This document shows positions 6,304 through 13,717 of a stretch of DNA of 25,625 bases, one piece after another. The translations under genes and the position numbers were made by a program. Every line of letters begins with the position of its first letter. Position 1 is the stretch's first letter. Below the pieces are notes generated by a model. The model was not told the DNA's origin. It saw nothing but the letters and a program-made list of their open reading frames with translations, and did not search any database. The DNA is from RGIG7332 sp045580305 (lineage in GTDB: Bacteria; Bacillota; Clostridia; Oscillospirales; JAAYXM01): assembly GCA_045580305.1 (NCBI GenBank), contig JAZNNQ010000042.1, positions 1 to 25,625 on the forward strand. The letters run 5' to 3'.

Positions 6304-6867
6304 ATGGTAACAGCAGGCGATTTTAGAAATGGTATTACATTCGATATGGATGGTCAGGTACTTCAGGTAATCGAGTTCCAGCATGTTAAGCCGGGTAAGG
6401 GCGCAGCTTTCGTTCGTACAAAGCTTCGCAATGTTATTTCCGGTGCGGTTGTTGAGCGTACTTTCAACCCCACCGACAAGTTCCCGCCGGCATTTGTTGA
6501 GCGCAAGGATATGGAGTATCTTTACAACGATGGCGAACTTTACTACTTTATGGATCTTGAAAGCTATGAGCAGCTTCCGTTAAATGCTGACAAATTAGGT
6601 GACAGCTTCAAGTTCGTTAAGGAGAATATGACCGTTAAGGTTCTTTCCTACAAGGGCGTTGTTTTCGGTGTTGAGCCGCCGAAGCATGTTGTACTTGAAA
6701 TCACCGAGACCGAGCCGGGCTTCAAGGGTGACACTACTACCAATGTACTTAAGCCGGCAACTGTTGAAACCGGTGCAGAGGTTCGCGTGCCGCTCTTTAT
6801 CGATATCGGCGATAAGATTAAGCTTGATACTGAAACAGGCGAGTACTTAGAGCGCGCTAAAGCTTAA
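6304..6867 (+). CDS. efp: Translation elongation factor P
   Basis: 187 residues, normal for EF-P, which enters the ribosomal E site to relieve stalling at polyproline stretches. Three beta-barrel domains are visible: a KOW-like domain I (1-65), domain II from about 66, and the C-terminal OB domain with GFKGDTTTNVLKPATVETGAEVRVPLFI. The tip loop reads KPGKGAAF, with Lys32 at the position that is modified in other bacteria. Neither modification enzymes EpmA/EpmB nor YmfI is encoded nearby, so the modification state is unknown. The gene is monocistronic, with its own promoter, a GGAGG ribosome site and a hairpin directly after the stop. The proline-rich proteins at 12.0 and 13.7 kb are the kind of product that can depend on it. 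Confidence 0.97.
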   Translation: MVTAGDFRNGITFDMDGQVLQVIEFQHVKPGKGAAFVRTKLRNVISGAVVERTFNPTDKFPPAFVERKDMEYLYNDGELYYFMDLESYEQLPLNADKLGDSFKFVKENMTVKVLSYKGVVFGVEPPKHVVLEITETEPGFKGDTTTNVLKPATVETGAEVRVPLFIDIGDKIKLDTETGEYLERAKA

Positions 6868-6873
6868 AAAAAC

Positions 6874-6899
6874 AATACCCCTGCACTGCAGGGGTATTT
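6874..6899 (+). terminator. Terminator of efp
   Basis: A perfect 11-bp stem (6875-6885 with 6887-6897) forms around one base. The T tract is short, so read-through to the next gene is possible. Confidence 0.7.
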
Positions 6900-6923
6900 G
6901 AATTTATGAAAAGGAGAATTATT

Positions 6924-7370
6924 ATGGATAACATTATGCAGAAAGCAGCTTATTTAAAAGGTCTTGCAGACGGTCTTGACCTTGACACCGACAAAAAGGA
7001 AGGTAAGCTCATTGTTGCACTTATTGACTTAGTTGATGAAATGGCAGGCAAGGTAAGTGCTCTCGAGGATGCAACGGCTGAAATTGAGGACGAGCTTGAC
7101 GAAATTGCAGAGGAGTTACTTGAGATCGAAACAACAATTGATGAATGTGACTGTGACTGCGATTGCGAAGATGAGGACGATTTCGACTGTGATTGTGACT
7201 GCTATTATTACAGCGTTGTTTGCCCCACCTGCAACGAAACAATTGAGCTTGATGAGTCTTTGGTAGGTAAGGGCGGCATTGTTTGTCCCAGCTGTGGTGA
7301 AGAGCTTGAGTTCGAGTTACCGGCAGAAGCATCCTGCGATTGCGGTTGCGGCGACTGTGACTGTGAATAA
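6924..7370 (+). CDS. CD1247-type zinc-ribbon protein with Cys-Asp tracts
   Basis: 148 residues. The start at 6924 is preferred over an in-frame ATG at 6906, because AAGGAG (6911-6916) lies seven bases before it and inside the longer version. The N-terminal ~45 residues (AYLKGLADGLDLDTDKKEGK, then LIVALIDLVDEMA) match the conserved domain named after Clostridioides CD1247, of unknown function. A Glu/Asp-rich coiled-coil segment follows. Next comes an alternating tract (ECDCDCDCEDEDDFDCDCDC), a zinc ribbon with two CPTC/CPSC knuckles, and a C-terminal CDCGCGDCDCE. The ribbon suggests zinc binding. The extra Cys-Asp runs are unusual and could chelate metal; that is inference. Confidence 0.8.
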   Translation: MDNIMQKAAYLKGLADGLDLDTDKKEGKLIVALIDLVDEMAGKVSALEDATAEIEDELDEIAEELLEIETTIDECDCDCDCEDEDDFDCDCDCYYYSVVCPTCNETIELDESLVGKGGIVCPSCGEELEFELPAEASCDCGCGDCDCE

Positions 7371-7378
7371 GTAAAAGA

Positions 7379-7412
7379 TAAAAAAGACGAGGTATTGCAC
7401 CTCGTCTTTTTT
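7379..7412. terminator. Bidirectional terminator between the zinc-ribbon gene and proA
   Basis: GACGAGGT (7386-7393) pairs with ACCTCGTC (7399-7406), flanked by an A run on one side and a T run on the other. It can therefore serve both converging genes. Confidence 0.88.
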
Positions 7413-8653
7413 TATCTGATTTGACCGTTACCGTGGATTAAATACTTAATTGATGTGAGCTCCTCAAGGCCCATAGGACCACGAGCGTGCATCTTCTGAG
7501 TGGAAATACCGATTTCCGCACCAAGACCAAACTCAAAACCGTCGGTAAATCTTGTGGAGGCATTTACATAGACCGCCGCGGCATCAATGGAATTTGTAAA
7601 TAATTCAGCCGCCTTATCATCATCGGTAATAATAGCCTCGCTGTGCATGGTGTTGTATCTTGTGATATGCTCTATCGCGGTATCAATATCAGAAACGACT
7701 TTAATTGCCAGAATAAAATCGTTATATTCGGTCTCCCAATCTTCATCGCTTGCAAGAGTGCAGGAAATGATTTTTGCACATTCTTCATCACCGCGGATTT
7801 CCACATTATAGGGCGCGAGAGCGTCAACTAATTTCGGTAAAAACTCCTTTGCCACAGCTTGGTGCACAAGCGCGGTCTCAACCGCGTTGCAGACAGAGGG
7901 GCGGGAGCATTTTGCATTGGTAAGCACACTTACTGCCATATCCAAATTCGCCGCTTTGTCCACATACAGGTGGCAGTTTCCGGCACCGGTTTCAATAACC
8001 GGAACCTTGGCGTTTTCAACCACAGCGCGAATAAGACCGGCGCCGCCGCGGGGAATAAGGACATCCACAAGCCCTTTCATATTCATAAGTTCATTGGATG
8101 ACGCGCGGGTGGTATCTTCGATGAGGCAAATTCCGTCGGGAGATACGCCGTTTTTTGTAAGAACATCACGCATAACCGCGGTTATTGCCATATTTGAGTA
8201 GATAGCCTCTTTACCGCCGCGAAGGACGGTAGCGTTACCGGACTTAAGACAAAGAACAGCCGCATCCAATGTGACATTGGGCCTGGATTCAAAGATAATA
8301 CCGATGACCCCAAGAGGCACGCGCACTTTTTTAATATTAATGCCGTTGGGGCGAACATTCTCGGATAACACCGTACCGATAGGGTCGGGAAGTGACACCA
8401 CCTGGCGTGCACCTTCAGCCATCGCTTCAATGCGGGCGTCGTTTAAGGTCAATCTGTCAATAAGGGACGGGCGCATATTATTTTCTTTAGCAATTGCAAT
8501 ATCACGCGTGTTCTCCGCAATAAGCATATCCTTGTTTTCAAGAATAGCATCTGCGATATCCAAAAGGATTTTATTCTTTGTCTCGGTAGAGAGAAGGGAT
8601 ATTGAGCGCGAGGCGGATTTAGCCGCCTTACACAGCTCTAAAACGGTTTTCAT
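7412..8653 (-). CDS. proA: Gamma-glutamyl phosphate reductase
   Basis: 413 residues, full length for ProA. It reduces gamma-glutamyl phosphate to glutamate semialdehyde with NADPH, the second step of proline synthesis. The aldehyde-dehydrogenase-like fold is evident from VPLGVIGIIFESRPNVT and the nucleophile Cys255 in the RPSVCNA segment. ITRYNTMHSEAII and the C-terminal QKMHARGPMGLEELTS also match ProA. The residue pair before the active site is NAKCS instead of the common NAKTQ. The start is supported by TAAGGAG. ProB, the usual operon partner, is not in the window; instead proA lies 12 bp after the cyclophilin gene and probably shares its transcript. Confidence 0.96.
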   Translation of the reverse strand: MKTVLELCKAAKSASRSISLLSTETKNKILLDIADAILENKDMLIAENTRDIAIAKENNMRPSLIDRLTLNDARIEAMAEGARQVVSLPDPIGTVLSENVRPNGINIKKVRVPLGVIGIIFESRPNVTLDAAVLCLKSGNATVLRGGKEAIYSNMAITAVMRDVLTKNGVSPDGICLIEDTTRASSNELMNMKGLVDVLIPRGGAGLIRAVVENAKVPVIETGAGNCHLYVDKAANLDMAVSVLTNAKCSRPSVCNAVETALVHQAVAKEFLPKLVDALAPYNVEIRGDEECAKIISCTLASDEDWETEYNDFILAIKVVSDIDTAIEHITRYNTMHSEAIITDDDKAAELFTNSIDAAAVYVNASTRFTDGFEFGLGAEIGISTQKMHARGPMGLEELTSIKYLIHGNGQIR

Positions 8654-8665
8654 AATAAAAACTCC

Positions 8666-9184
8666 TTAAACTTTTTCCGGCTCGGGATATTCCTCGCCAA
8701 AGGTCTCAACAGTGACCTTCATCATTGTCTGCGGCTCCAGCGGCTTATCTCTGAGATCGCGGCGAACACGGACAATTCTGTCGGCCTCGTCCATAGAGCT
8801 GATTACCTGACCGAATGCAGCATACTGACCATCAAGGTGTGGCGCATCGTCAACCATAATGAAGAACTGGCTACCTGCGCTGTTGGGGTCCTGAGTGCGA
8901 GCCATAGAAATAACACCGCGCAGGTGCTTTAACTTGTTTTCGAAGCCGTTTGCGGAAAACTCACCGCGAATGGAGTAGCCGGGACCACCGATACCGACAC
9001 CGTTGGGATCGCCACCCTGGATCATAAAGCCGGGGATAACGCGGTGGAAGATAACACCGTCGTAAAAGCCCTTCTTAACGAGTGAGATAAAGTTTGCAAC
9101 CGTATTGGGTGCAATCTTTGGATATAACTCGATCTGCAGGGAATTGCCGTTTTCAAATTCCATTGTAACTATAGGGTTTTTCAT
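8666..9184 (-). CDS. ppiB: Cyclophilin-type peptidyl-prolyl cis-trans isomerase
   Basis: 172 residues with no signal peptide, so cytoplasmic. Cyclophilin landmarks are clear: FHRVIPGFMIQGGDP with the catalytic Arg, GSQFFIMVDDAPHLDGQYAAFGQV, and ISMARTQDPNSAG. The human Trp121 equivalent is His (PHLDG), as in most bacterial cyclophilins, which lowers cyclosporin binding. The enzyme speeds proline isomerisation during folding. The C-terminal ~20 residues (EEYPEPEKV end) are a charged extension. An AAGGAGAAAAT ribosome site precedes the start. It has its own promoter and lies 12 bp before proA, suggesting one transcript; a functional link between the two is not obvious. Confidence 0.95.
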   Translation of the reverse strand: MKNPIVTMEFENGNSLQIELYPKIAPNTVANFISLVKKGFYDGVIFHRVIPGFMIQGGDPNGVGIGGPGYSIRGEFSANGFENKLKHLRGVISMARTQDPNSAGSQFFIMVDDAPHLDGQYAAFGQVISSMDEADRIVRVRRDLRDKPLEPQTMMKVTVETFGEEYPEPEKV

Positions 9185-9214
9185 AATATTTTCTCCTTTT
9201 ATTTTAATAATTAC

Positions 9215-9243
9215 AGTATAATTTATTTTTCATAAATTGTACA
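9215..9243 (-). promoter_or_regulatory. Promoter of ppiB-proA
   Basis: TGTACA (9243-9238), 17-bp spacer, TATACT (9220-9215), read on minus and located right after the TtcA-like stop codon. Confidence 0.6.
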
Positions 9244-9244
9244 G

Positions 9245-9979
9245 TTAAACTTTATTATTTCTCGTTTCGCCGGTTATTTTCCAGCCGGGTAGCGGAAGCC
9301 GCTGCATTGAAGAGAAAATTCTCTCCCTATAACCGGGATATCTGGAATTCATCTCCTTGAGAAGCTCTTTTATCTCCTGACGCTTAGTGTTGCCGTTAGC
9401 GGGGCAGGGATTGGCCACAATCGGTAAATTTTCTCGTCTTACTATTCCGCGTATCTGACTTTCGTTTATGTACAGAAGCGGGCGTATGGTGGTAAGATCG
9501 GAGCGATCCAAATAAGTGACCGGCATAAAGCAGGATATCCTACCCTCGAAAACCTGGGAGAGCATAAAAGTCTCCACTGCGTCGTCAAAATTATGACCCA
9601 GTGCTACCTTGTTAAAACCCAAGTCCTTTACCGCGTCGTTAAGCATTCCTCGGCGCATCTTGGCGCATAGGGCGCAGGGATTTGTCTCCTTGCGGATGTC
9701 AAATATAATCTCTTTTAAATTTGAGGGTATAATAGTGTGTGGAATGTCCAGAGACTTGCAGAACTCCGTAATTGGGGAGAAGTCCATATTCATACCCATA
9801 TCGATGGTTATTGCGTGAAGGGAGAACTTCTTAGGATAAAATCTTGACAGACCGTGGAGGGCGTGAAGCAGTAAAATAGAGTCTTTACCGCCCGAAACAC
9901 CAACGGCAATACGGTCGACATCCTGTATCATTTCGTATTCCTGCACGCATTTTCGCGTTAAACTGAGTATTCTTTGCAT
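9245..9979 (-). CDS. TtcA-like PP-loop tRNA-thiolation family ATPase
   Basis: 244 residues from the ATG at 9979. An in-frame start 27 codons upstream is rejected because GAGGT lies six bases before 9979. The PP-loop VGVSGGKDS (29-34) activates the substrate with ATP. ALGHNFDDAVETFMLS and the three cysteines Cys102, Cys105 (CALC) and Cys192 (NPCPANG) match TtcA, where they hold an iron-sulfur cluster used for 2-thiocytidine at tRNA position 32. In Firmicutes the substrate of this subgroup is less sure, so the exact nucleoside is left open. It diverges from rplM; no convincing promoter of its own was found in the 110-bp gap. Confidence 0.85.
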   Translation of the reverse strand: MQRILSLTRKCVQEYEMIQDVDRIAVGVSGGKDSILLLHALHGLSRFYPKKFSLHAITIDMGMNMDFSPITEFCKSLDIPHTIIPSNLKEIIFDIRKETNPCALCAKMRRGMLNDAVKDLGFNKVALGHNFDDAVETFMLSQVFEGRISCFMPVTYLDRSDLTTIRPLLYINESQIRGIVRRENLPIVANPCPANGNTKRQEIKELLKEMNSRYPGYRERIFSSMQRLPLPGWKITGETRNNKV

Positions 9980-10093
9980 ATTTGACCTCACATAAAAAAT
10001 AAATAGCGTTTTGAGTATTCGAGAGAAAAAACGAGCATTTGGGAGCATTTTGAAGTTCACTCGGTGCTAAATTAAAATATTTGAAAAAAGGTG

Positions 10094-10122
10094 TTGACAT
10101 CAATTTTTAAATGTGGTATAAC
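10094..10122 (+). promoter_or_regulatory. Sigma-A promoter of rplM-rpsI
   Basis: TTGACA (10094-10099), 17-bp spacer, TATAAC (10117-10122). Confidence 0.85.
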
Positions 10123-10144
10123 ATTATAGGCTCTAAAAGTATTA

Positions 10145-10210
10145 TACCTCAAGTGATATGAAAAGTGAATGTTTTTTTCTAAACCGTTCGTTTTTCATAT
10201 CTCTTGGGTA
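10145..10210 (+). ncRNA. L13 ribosomal-protein leader RNA
   Basis: A long hairpin in the rplM 5' UTR. ACC, CAAG and GATATGAAAA on the left pair with TTTTCATATC, CTTG and GT on the right, with single-base internal mismatches. An upper GAATG..CGTTC helix tops it. The arm pattern ACC-CAAG-GATATGA resembles the Bacillus L13 leader, which is thought to mediate feedback by L13. Family match is from memory. Confidence 0.65.
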
Positions 10211-10248
10211 AAAAATTCGAGCTGAATAAAAATTTGGAGGTTTATGTT

Positions 10249-10680
10249 ATGTCTACATTTATGGCAAACAAGAACACAGTAGACCGCAAGTGGTACATCC
10301 TTGACGCTGCTAACAAGCCCCTTGGCCGTACCGCAGCACAGGCTGCTGTTCTTCTCCGTGGTAAGCATAAGGCTGATTTTACTCCTCATGTTGACTGCGG
10401 CGATTTCGTAATCATCGTAAACGCGGATAAGGCTATCCTCACCGGCAACAAGCTGGTTGACAAGTACTACCGCACACATTCCGGTTATGCTGGCGGCCTC
10501 AAAGAGGTTCCGTACCGCATCCTTATGAAGGAGAAGCCGGAGCTTGCAATGACAGTTGCAGTTAAGGGTATGCTTCCGAAGAACACTCTTGGCAAGCATG
10601 CGCTCGTTCGCTTAAAAGTATACAGCGGTGAGAATCATGGTCATGATGCTCAGAAGCCCGTTGCTTACGAGCAGGCTTAA
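10249..10680 (+). CDS. rplM: 50S ribosomal protein L13
   Basis: 143 residues from the ATG at 10249. A longer open frame back to 10204 is rejected because it runs through the leader hairpin, and GGAGG (10236-10240) sits eight bases before 10249. L13 signatures include RKWYILDAANKPLGRTA, LRGKHKADFTPHVDCGDFV, the segment around KYYRTHSGYAGGLKE, and the C-terminal VYSGENHGHDAQKP. L13 is an early assembly protein of the 50S subunit. It is followed 17 bp later by rpsI, the universal pairing. The leader hairpin points to autoregulation. Confidence 0.97.
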   Translation: MSTFMANKNTVDRKWYILDAANKPLGRTAAQAAVLLRGKHKADFTPHVDCGDFVIIVNADKAILTGNKLVDKYYRTHSGYAGGLKEVPYRILMKEKPELAMTVAVKGMLPKNTLGKHALVRLKVYSGENHGHDAQKPVAYEQA

Positions 10681-10697
10681 TCGGGAGGTAATTGAAT

Positions 10698-11102
10698 ATG
10701 TACAAATCTAAAAAGCCTTATTTATACGGCACCGGTAGAAGAAAGTCTTCCGTTGCAAGAGTTCATGTTTACCCCAACGGTTCCGGTACTATTACCATCA
10801 ACAACCGTACACTTGATAACTACTTTGGCCTTGATACCTTAAAGTTCATCGTTCGTCAGCCTCTTGCTGCTACCGAGATGACCGATAAGGTTGACATCGT
10901 TGCTACCGTTACCGGTGGCGGTGTTACCGGTCAGGCAGGCGCTATCCGTCACGGTATCGCTCGTGCGCTTCTCTCCGTTAACGAAGAGTTCCGCCCGATC
11001 CTTAAGAAGGCTGGCTTCTTAACTCGTGACCCGAGAATGAAAGAGCGTAAGAAATACGGTCTCAAAGGCGCACGCCGTGCACCCCAGTTCTCAAAGAGAT
11101 AG
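10698..11102 (+). CDS. rpsI: 30S ribosomal protein S9
   Basis: 134 residues. The start is the ATG at 10698; an in-frame TTG at 10692 is rejected because it leaves only three bases from GGGAGG. YGTGRRKSSVARVHVYPGSG-like N-terminus, VTGGGVTGQAGAIRHGIARAL in the core, and the basic tail KKYGLKGARRAPQFSKR are diagnostic. The terminal Lys-Arg reaches the P-site tRNA anticodon loop in S9. It is the second gene of the rplM operon and is followed by a strong terminator. Confidence 0.97.
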   Translation: MYKSKKPYLYGTGRRKSSVARVHVYPNGSGTITINNRTLDNYFGLDTLKFIVRQPLAATEMTDKVDIVATVTGGGVTGQAGAIRHGIARALLSVNEEFRPILKKAGFLTRDPRMKERKKYGLKGARRAPQFSKR

Positions 11103-11127
11103 TTTCCCATTTGGGATTTATCAACTA

Positions 11128-11160
11128 CAAGCACTCACATTTGTGGGTGCTTGTTTTTTT
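11128..11160 (+). terminator. Terminator of rplM-rpsI
   Basis: A 12-bp stem (11128-11139 with 11142-11153, one wobble) is followed by seven Ts. Confidence 0.92.
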
Positions 11161-11216
11161 GCATATTGCTATGCTAAAATATAAATATAGTTTTTTCGGA
11201 AGAGGAGGGAGTAAAT

Positions 11217-11915
11217 GTGAAAAAACTGTTTTGCAAGCATGAAACGATTTTTTGCATACTGCTGATCGTATTGTATCTGGTGATTAATTCATATTGCATA
11301 CAGAACTTTGGTATAGAAGATTACAGAAGTACGATTGTAAATACCGCGTTCTCCTTGCTCCTTTTTGCATTGGTTGCAGCACTTGGAAGAATTGAATTTT
11401 ACGGGCTGACAAAAGTTTGCGAATTTAAGAAATACTTGTACTTTGCTCCGCTCTTACTTATTGTTTCTGTCAATTTATGGAATGGAATAAATATAAACAA
11501 CACACTTGGCGAAATTGTCTTTTATATTCTGACTATGTTCAATATAGGATTTATTGAAGAACTCATTTTTCGCGGATTCTTATTTAAAATGATGGAAAAA
11601 GACAATGCGAAAATAGCAATAGCCGTAAGTTCCATTACCTTTGGAATAGGACATATTGTGAATTTAATAAACGGTGCGGAACTCATTCCAACTCTTATGC
11701 AGATAGGCTATGCAATGGCGATAGGATATCTTTTCGTAATTATATTTTACAGAAGCAAATCGCTTATCCCGTGTATTGTTGCACACGGTCTTAATAATGC
11801 ACTATCTGTATTCAATGTAGAAAATGAACTGTCAATGTATGTGGCACCTGTTTTCTTGATTGTTGTACCGCTTATTTACGCTGCATATATAAATAAAAAG
11901 GAAAAGATGTTGTAA
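11217..11915 (+). CDS. CPBP-family intramembrane glutamic endopeptidase
   Basis: 232 residues with about seven membrane helices. The Abi/CPBP motifs are complete: motif 1 IEELIFRG (Glu114, Glu115, Arg119), motif 2 FGIGH (His146) and motif 3 AHGLNN (His190, Asn194). The family includes prenyl-protein proteases and bacteriocin-immunity proteins; the target here is unknown. The start codon is GTG at 11217 behind GGAGG. An overlapping ATG at 11215 is out of frame and is followed at once by TGA. The region is more AT-rich than its ribosomal neighbours, as is common for membrane proteins. It is monocistronic, with no clear terminator before the next promoter. Confidence 0.88.
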   Translation: MKKLFCKHETIFCILLIVLYLVINSYCIQNFGIEDYRSTIVNTAFSLLLFALVAALGRIEFYGLTKVCEFKKYLYFAPLLLIVSVNLWNGININNTLGEIVFYILTMFNIGFIEELIFRGFLFKMMEKDNAKIAIAVSSITFGIGHIVNLINGAELIPTLMQIGYAMAIGYLFVIIFYRSKSLIPCIVAHGLNNALSVFNVENELSMYVAPVFLIVVPLIYAAYINKKEKML

Positions 11916-11929
11916 TATTTTTTCAAAAG

Positions 11930-11958
11930 ACCCCCAAAATTTAAAATTCAGGTGCGAA
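11930..11958 (+). promoter_or_regulatory. Candidate SigI-type promoter
   Basis: ACCCCC (11930-11935) and CGAA (11955-11958) are separated by 19 bases inside an A/T-rich stretch, upstream of the secreted protein that precedes sigI. ACCCCC and CGAA are the -35 and -10 elements reported for SigI promoters. I could not verify the preferred spacing. Confidence 0.55.
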
Positions 11959-12001
11959 ATATATAGTACCAATAAAAATTTTAAATCGAGGAGATGTTCT
12001 T

Positions 12002-12964
12002 ATGAAAAAAGTATTGGTAATTGCTCTATTAACATTTGCAATCGTTGCAAACTGTGTTGCTTTTGCAACCGACGCCGCAACAGATACCGCTACAAGTGAC
12101 ACTACAACCGTTGAAACCGTAAAGCCTGAAAAGGCAGAGAAACCTGCAAAGCCGGAAGCACCGGCTAAACCCGAAAAACCGGCTAAGGAAGATGCTCCCA
12201 AGGCACCGGCTAAGCCGGAAAAGCCTGTGAAGGATGAAGCTCCTGCTGAGGCACCTGTCAAGCCTGAAAAACCGGAAGCGCCGGCTCAACCCAAGGCTGA
12301 GGAGCCAACAACAGAAGCGACCGCTACTGAGGATGCAACTACCGAAAAAATAACCGATGAAACCGTAACCGAGGACGCTACTACCGATTCCGAGGAAGCA
12401 GTAGAAGAGACGACCAATGAGGAGAAGCCCGAGAAGAAACCTATGGGTCGTAAAGACTTCCGCGACAAGAAGGAAGAAATTAAGAAAGAAAAGCCCGAAA
12501 AGAAAGAGTACATGAAGGGTATCAAGGGCTTATTCAAACATTGTGACAAGGAAGCAAGAGAGGACATTTTAGACGAAATCGCAAAAGACAAGAAGGAAGA
12601 GAATGACGACTCCGTTGACACCTTCATTGACGGCGAGGCTGTTGACTTTGAAAAGTATGACAACATTAAGCCGATCATTCATAAGGGCAGCGCACTTGTT
12701 CCGGTAAGAGCTGTTACCGAGGCATATGGTGCTACCGTTGAATGGGATGACGAGACTCAGACAATTACCATCACAAAGGACGAAACGGTTATCGTTTTAC
12801 AGATCGGAAGCCTTACCGCAACCGTTAATGGTGAGGAGAAAGAACTTACCGTTGCACCTGAGATCTACAAGGGCAGAACCTTAGTGCCCATCAGATTTGT
12901 TGCAGAGGCATTCGGACTTGATGTAGACTGGGACAACGACAGCAGAACAATCGTTGTAGAATAA
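12002..12964 (+). CDS. Secreted protein with copper-amine-oxidase-N-like domains and Pro/Glu/Lys linker
   Basis: 320 residues. A signal peptide (MKKVLVIALLTFAIVANCVAFA, cut after about residue 22; quoted as MKKVLVIALLTF and IVANCVAFA) is followed by a low-complexity linker of about 120 residues, first KPEKPAKPEAP-type and then Thr/Glu-rich. A basic helical segment follows (KKEEIKKEKPEKK), then a paired C-terminal module: GSALVPVRAVTEAYGATVEW and GRTLVPIRFVAEAFG, each ending in a beta hairpin. These are the two halves of the domain PF07833, common in cell-wall proteins of Clostridia and not itself an oxidase. The linker probably spans the wall. A GAGGAG ribosome site precedes it. The SigI-like promoter in front and sigI-rsgI behind suggest it is part of that regulon. 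Confidence 0.82.
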   Translation: MKKVLVIALLTFAIVANCVAFATDAATDTATSDTTTVETVKPEKAEKPAKPEAPAKPEKPAKEDAPKAPAKPEKPVKDEAPAEAPVKPEKPEAPAQPKAEEPTTEATATEDATTEKITDETVTEDATTDSEEAVEETTNEEKPEKKPMGRKDFRDKKEEIKKEKPEKKEYMKGIKGLFKHCDKEAREDILDEIAKDKKEENDDSVDTFIDGEAVDFEKYDNIKPIIHKGSALVPVRAVTEAYGATVEWDDETQTITITKDETVIVLQIGSLTATVNGEEKELTVAPEIYKGRTLVPIRFVAEAFGLDVDWDNDSRTIVVE

Positions 12965-12971
12965 AAAATAC

Positions 12972-13004
12972 ATAGGGGCTGTGGCGTACAGCCACAGCCC
13001 CTAT
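12972..13004. terminator. Strong hairpin between the secreted protein and sigI
   Basis: A perfect 14-bp stem (12972-12985 with 12991-13004) forms around GTACA. No T tract follows (TTAAAGC), so it may be an mRNA-stability or partial-termination element that lets transcripts reach sigI. Confidence 0.55.
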
Positions 13005-13027
13005 TAAAGCAGGGTAGGCGCAGAAAG

Positions 13028-13717
13028 ATGGACTTGGAAGAAAAGGTCCAAAAGGCTCAAAAGGATGATGTTCTTCGAAATGAGCTTTTAGAGGACTATT
13101 TAAACTTCATATTGTCATCTGCAGGCAAAGCACTTGGTAGACATGTTACCGAGGAGGATGATGCCTGTTCTGTTGCTATGCTTGCTTTTAACGAAGCGAT
13201 CGATAAATTCGACGCATCTAAGGGCAAGTTTTTGTCGTTTGCGGGACTTACCATTCACTCGCGAATTAAGGACTGGCTAAGAAAGGAATACCGCGAAAAC
13301 AGCGGAATAATACCCTTCAGCAGTATTAGCGGCGATGAAGACGAGCCGGAATTTGATGTAGAGGACACGCGTGCCGAAATATCCAATGCGGCAATTGAGA
13401 TCGAATGTGTGAATGACGAGCTTAAAAAGTACGACATTTCTTTTTTTGATCTGCCGCAATATTCACCAAAATCCTTTAAAACAAAGCTGAGCTGTCAAAA
13501 GGTAATTAAATTCATAATGGGAAACAGGGAAATTGTTAAATCCATCAAGGATAAACACACTTTACCTGCAAAACAAATACAAGATGCGCTTAAGGTGAAT
13601 GAAAAACTGCTTGAGCGTCACAGAAAATACATAATCGCCTGCATTGTCATATTAGACGGCGAATATGAAATAATATCGGAATACTTAAAATTTGCAAAGA
13701 AAGGTGGGGTAAAATGA
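13028..13717 (+). CDS. sigI: RNA polymerase sigma factor SigI
   Basis: 229 residues. Region 2 is clear: DDACSVAMLAFNEAIDKFD followed by GKFLSFAGLTIHSRIKDWLRKE. The C-terminal DNA-binding part has KVNEKLLERHRKYIIACIVIL, the ERxRKYIIA motif that sets SigI apart from other sigma-70 proteins. SigI factors respond to heat, envelope stress or polysaccharide, and are held by a membrane anti-sigma factor RsgI, which is the next gene. Their stop and start codons overlap (ATGA at 13714-13717), so the pair is translationally coupled. The ribosome site is poor (GCAGAAAG), which would keep the level low. No separate promoter was found in the 60 bp upstream. Confidence 0.93.
   Translation: MDLEEKVQKAQKDDVLRNELLEDYLNFILSSAGKALGRHVTEEDDACSVAMLAFNEAIDKFDASKGKFLSFAGLTIHSRIKDWLRKEYRENSGIIPFSSISGDEDEPEFDVEDTRAEISNAAIEIECVNDELKKYDISFFDLPQYSPKSFKTKLSCQKVIKFIMGNREIVKSIKDKHTLPAKQIQDALKVNEKLLERHRKYIIACIVILDGEYEIISEYLKFAKKGGVK

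Noticed and set aside
10204..10248. Upstream extension of rplM
   Set aside because: It runs through the leader hairpin; GGAGG and the conserved L13 N-terminus place the start at 10249.
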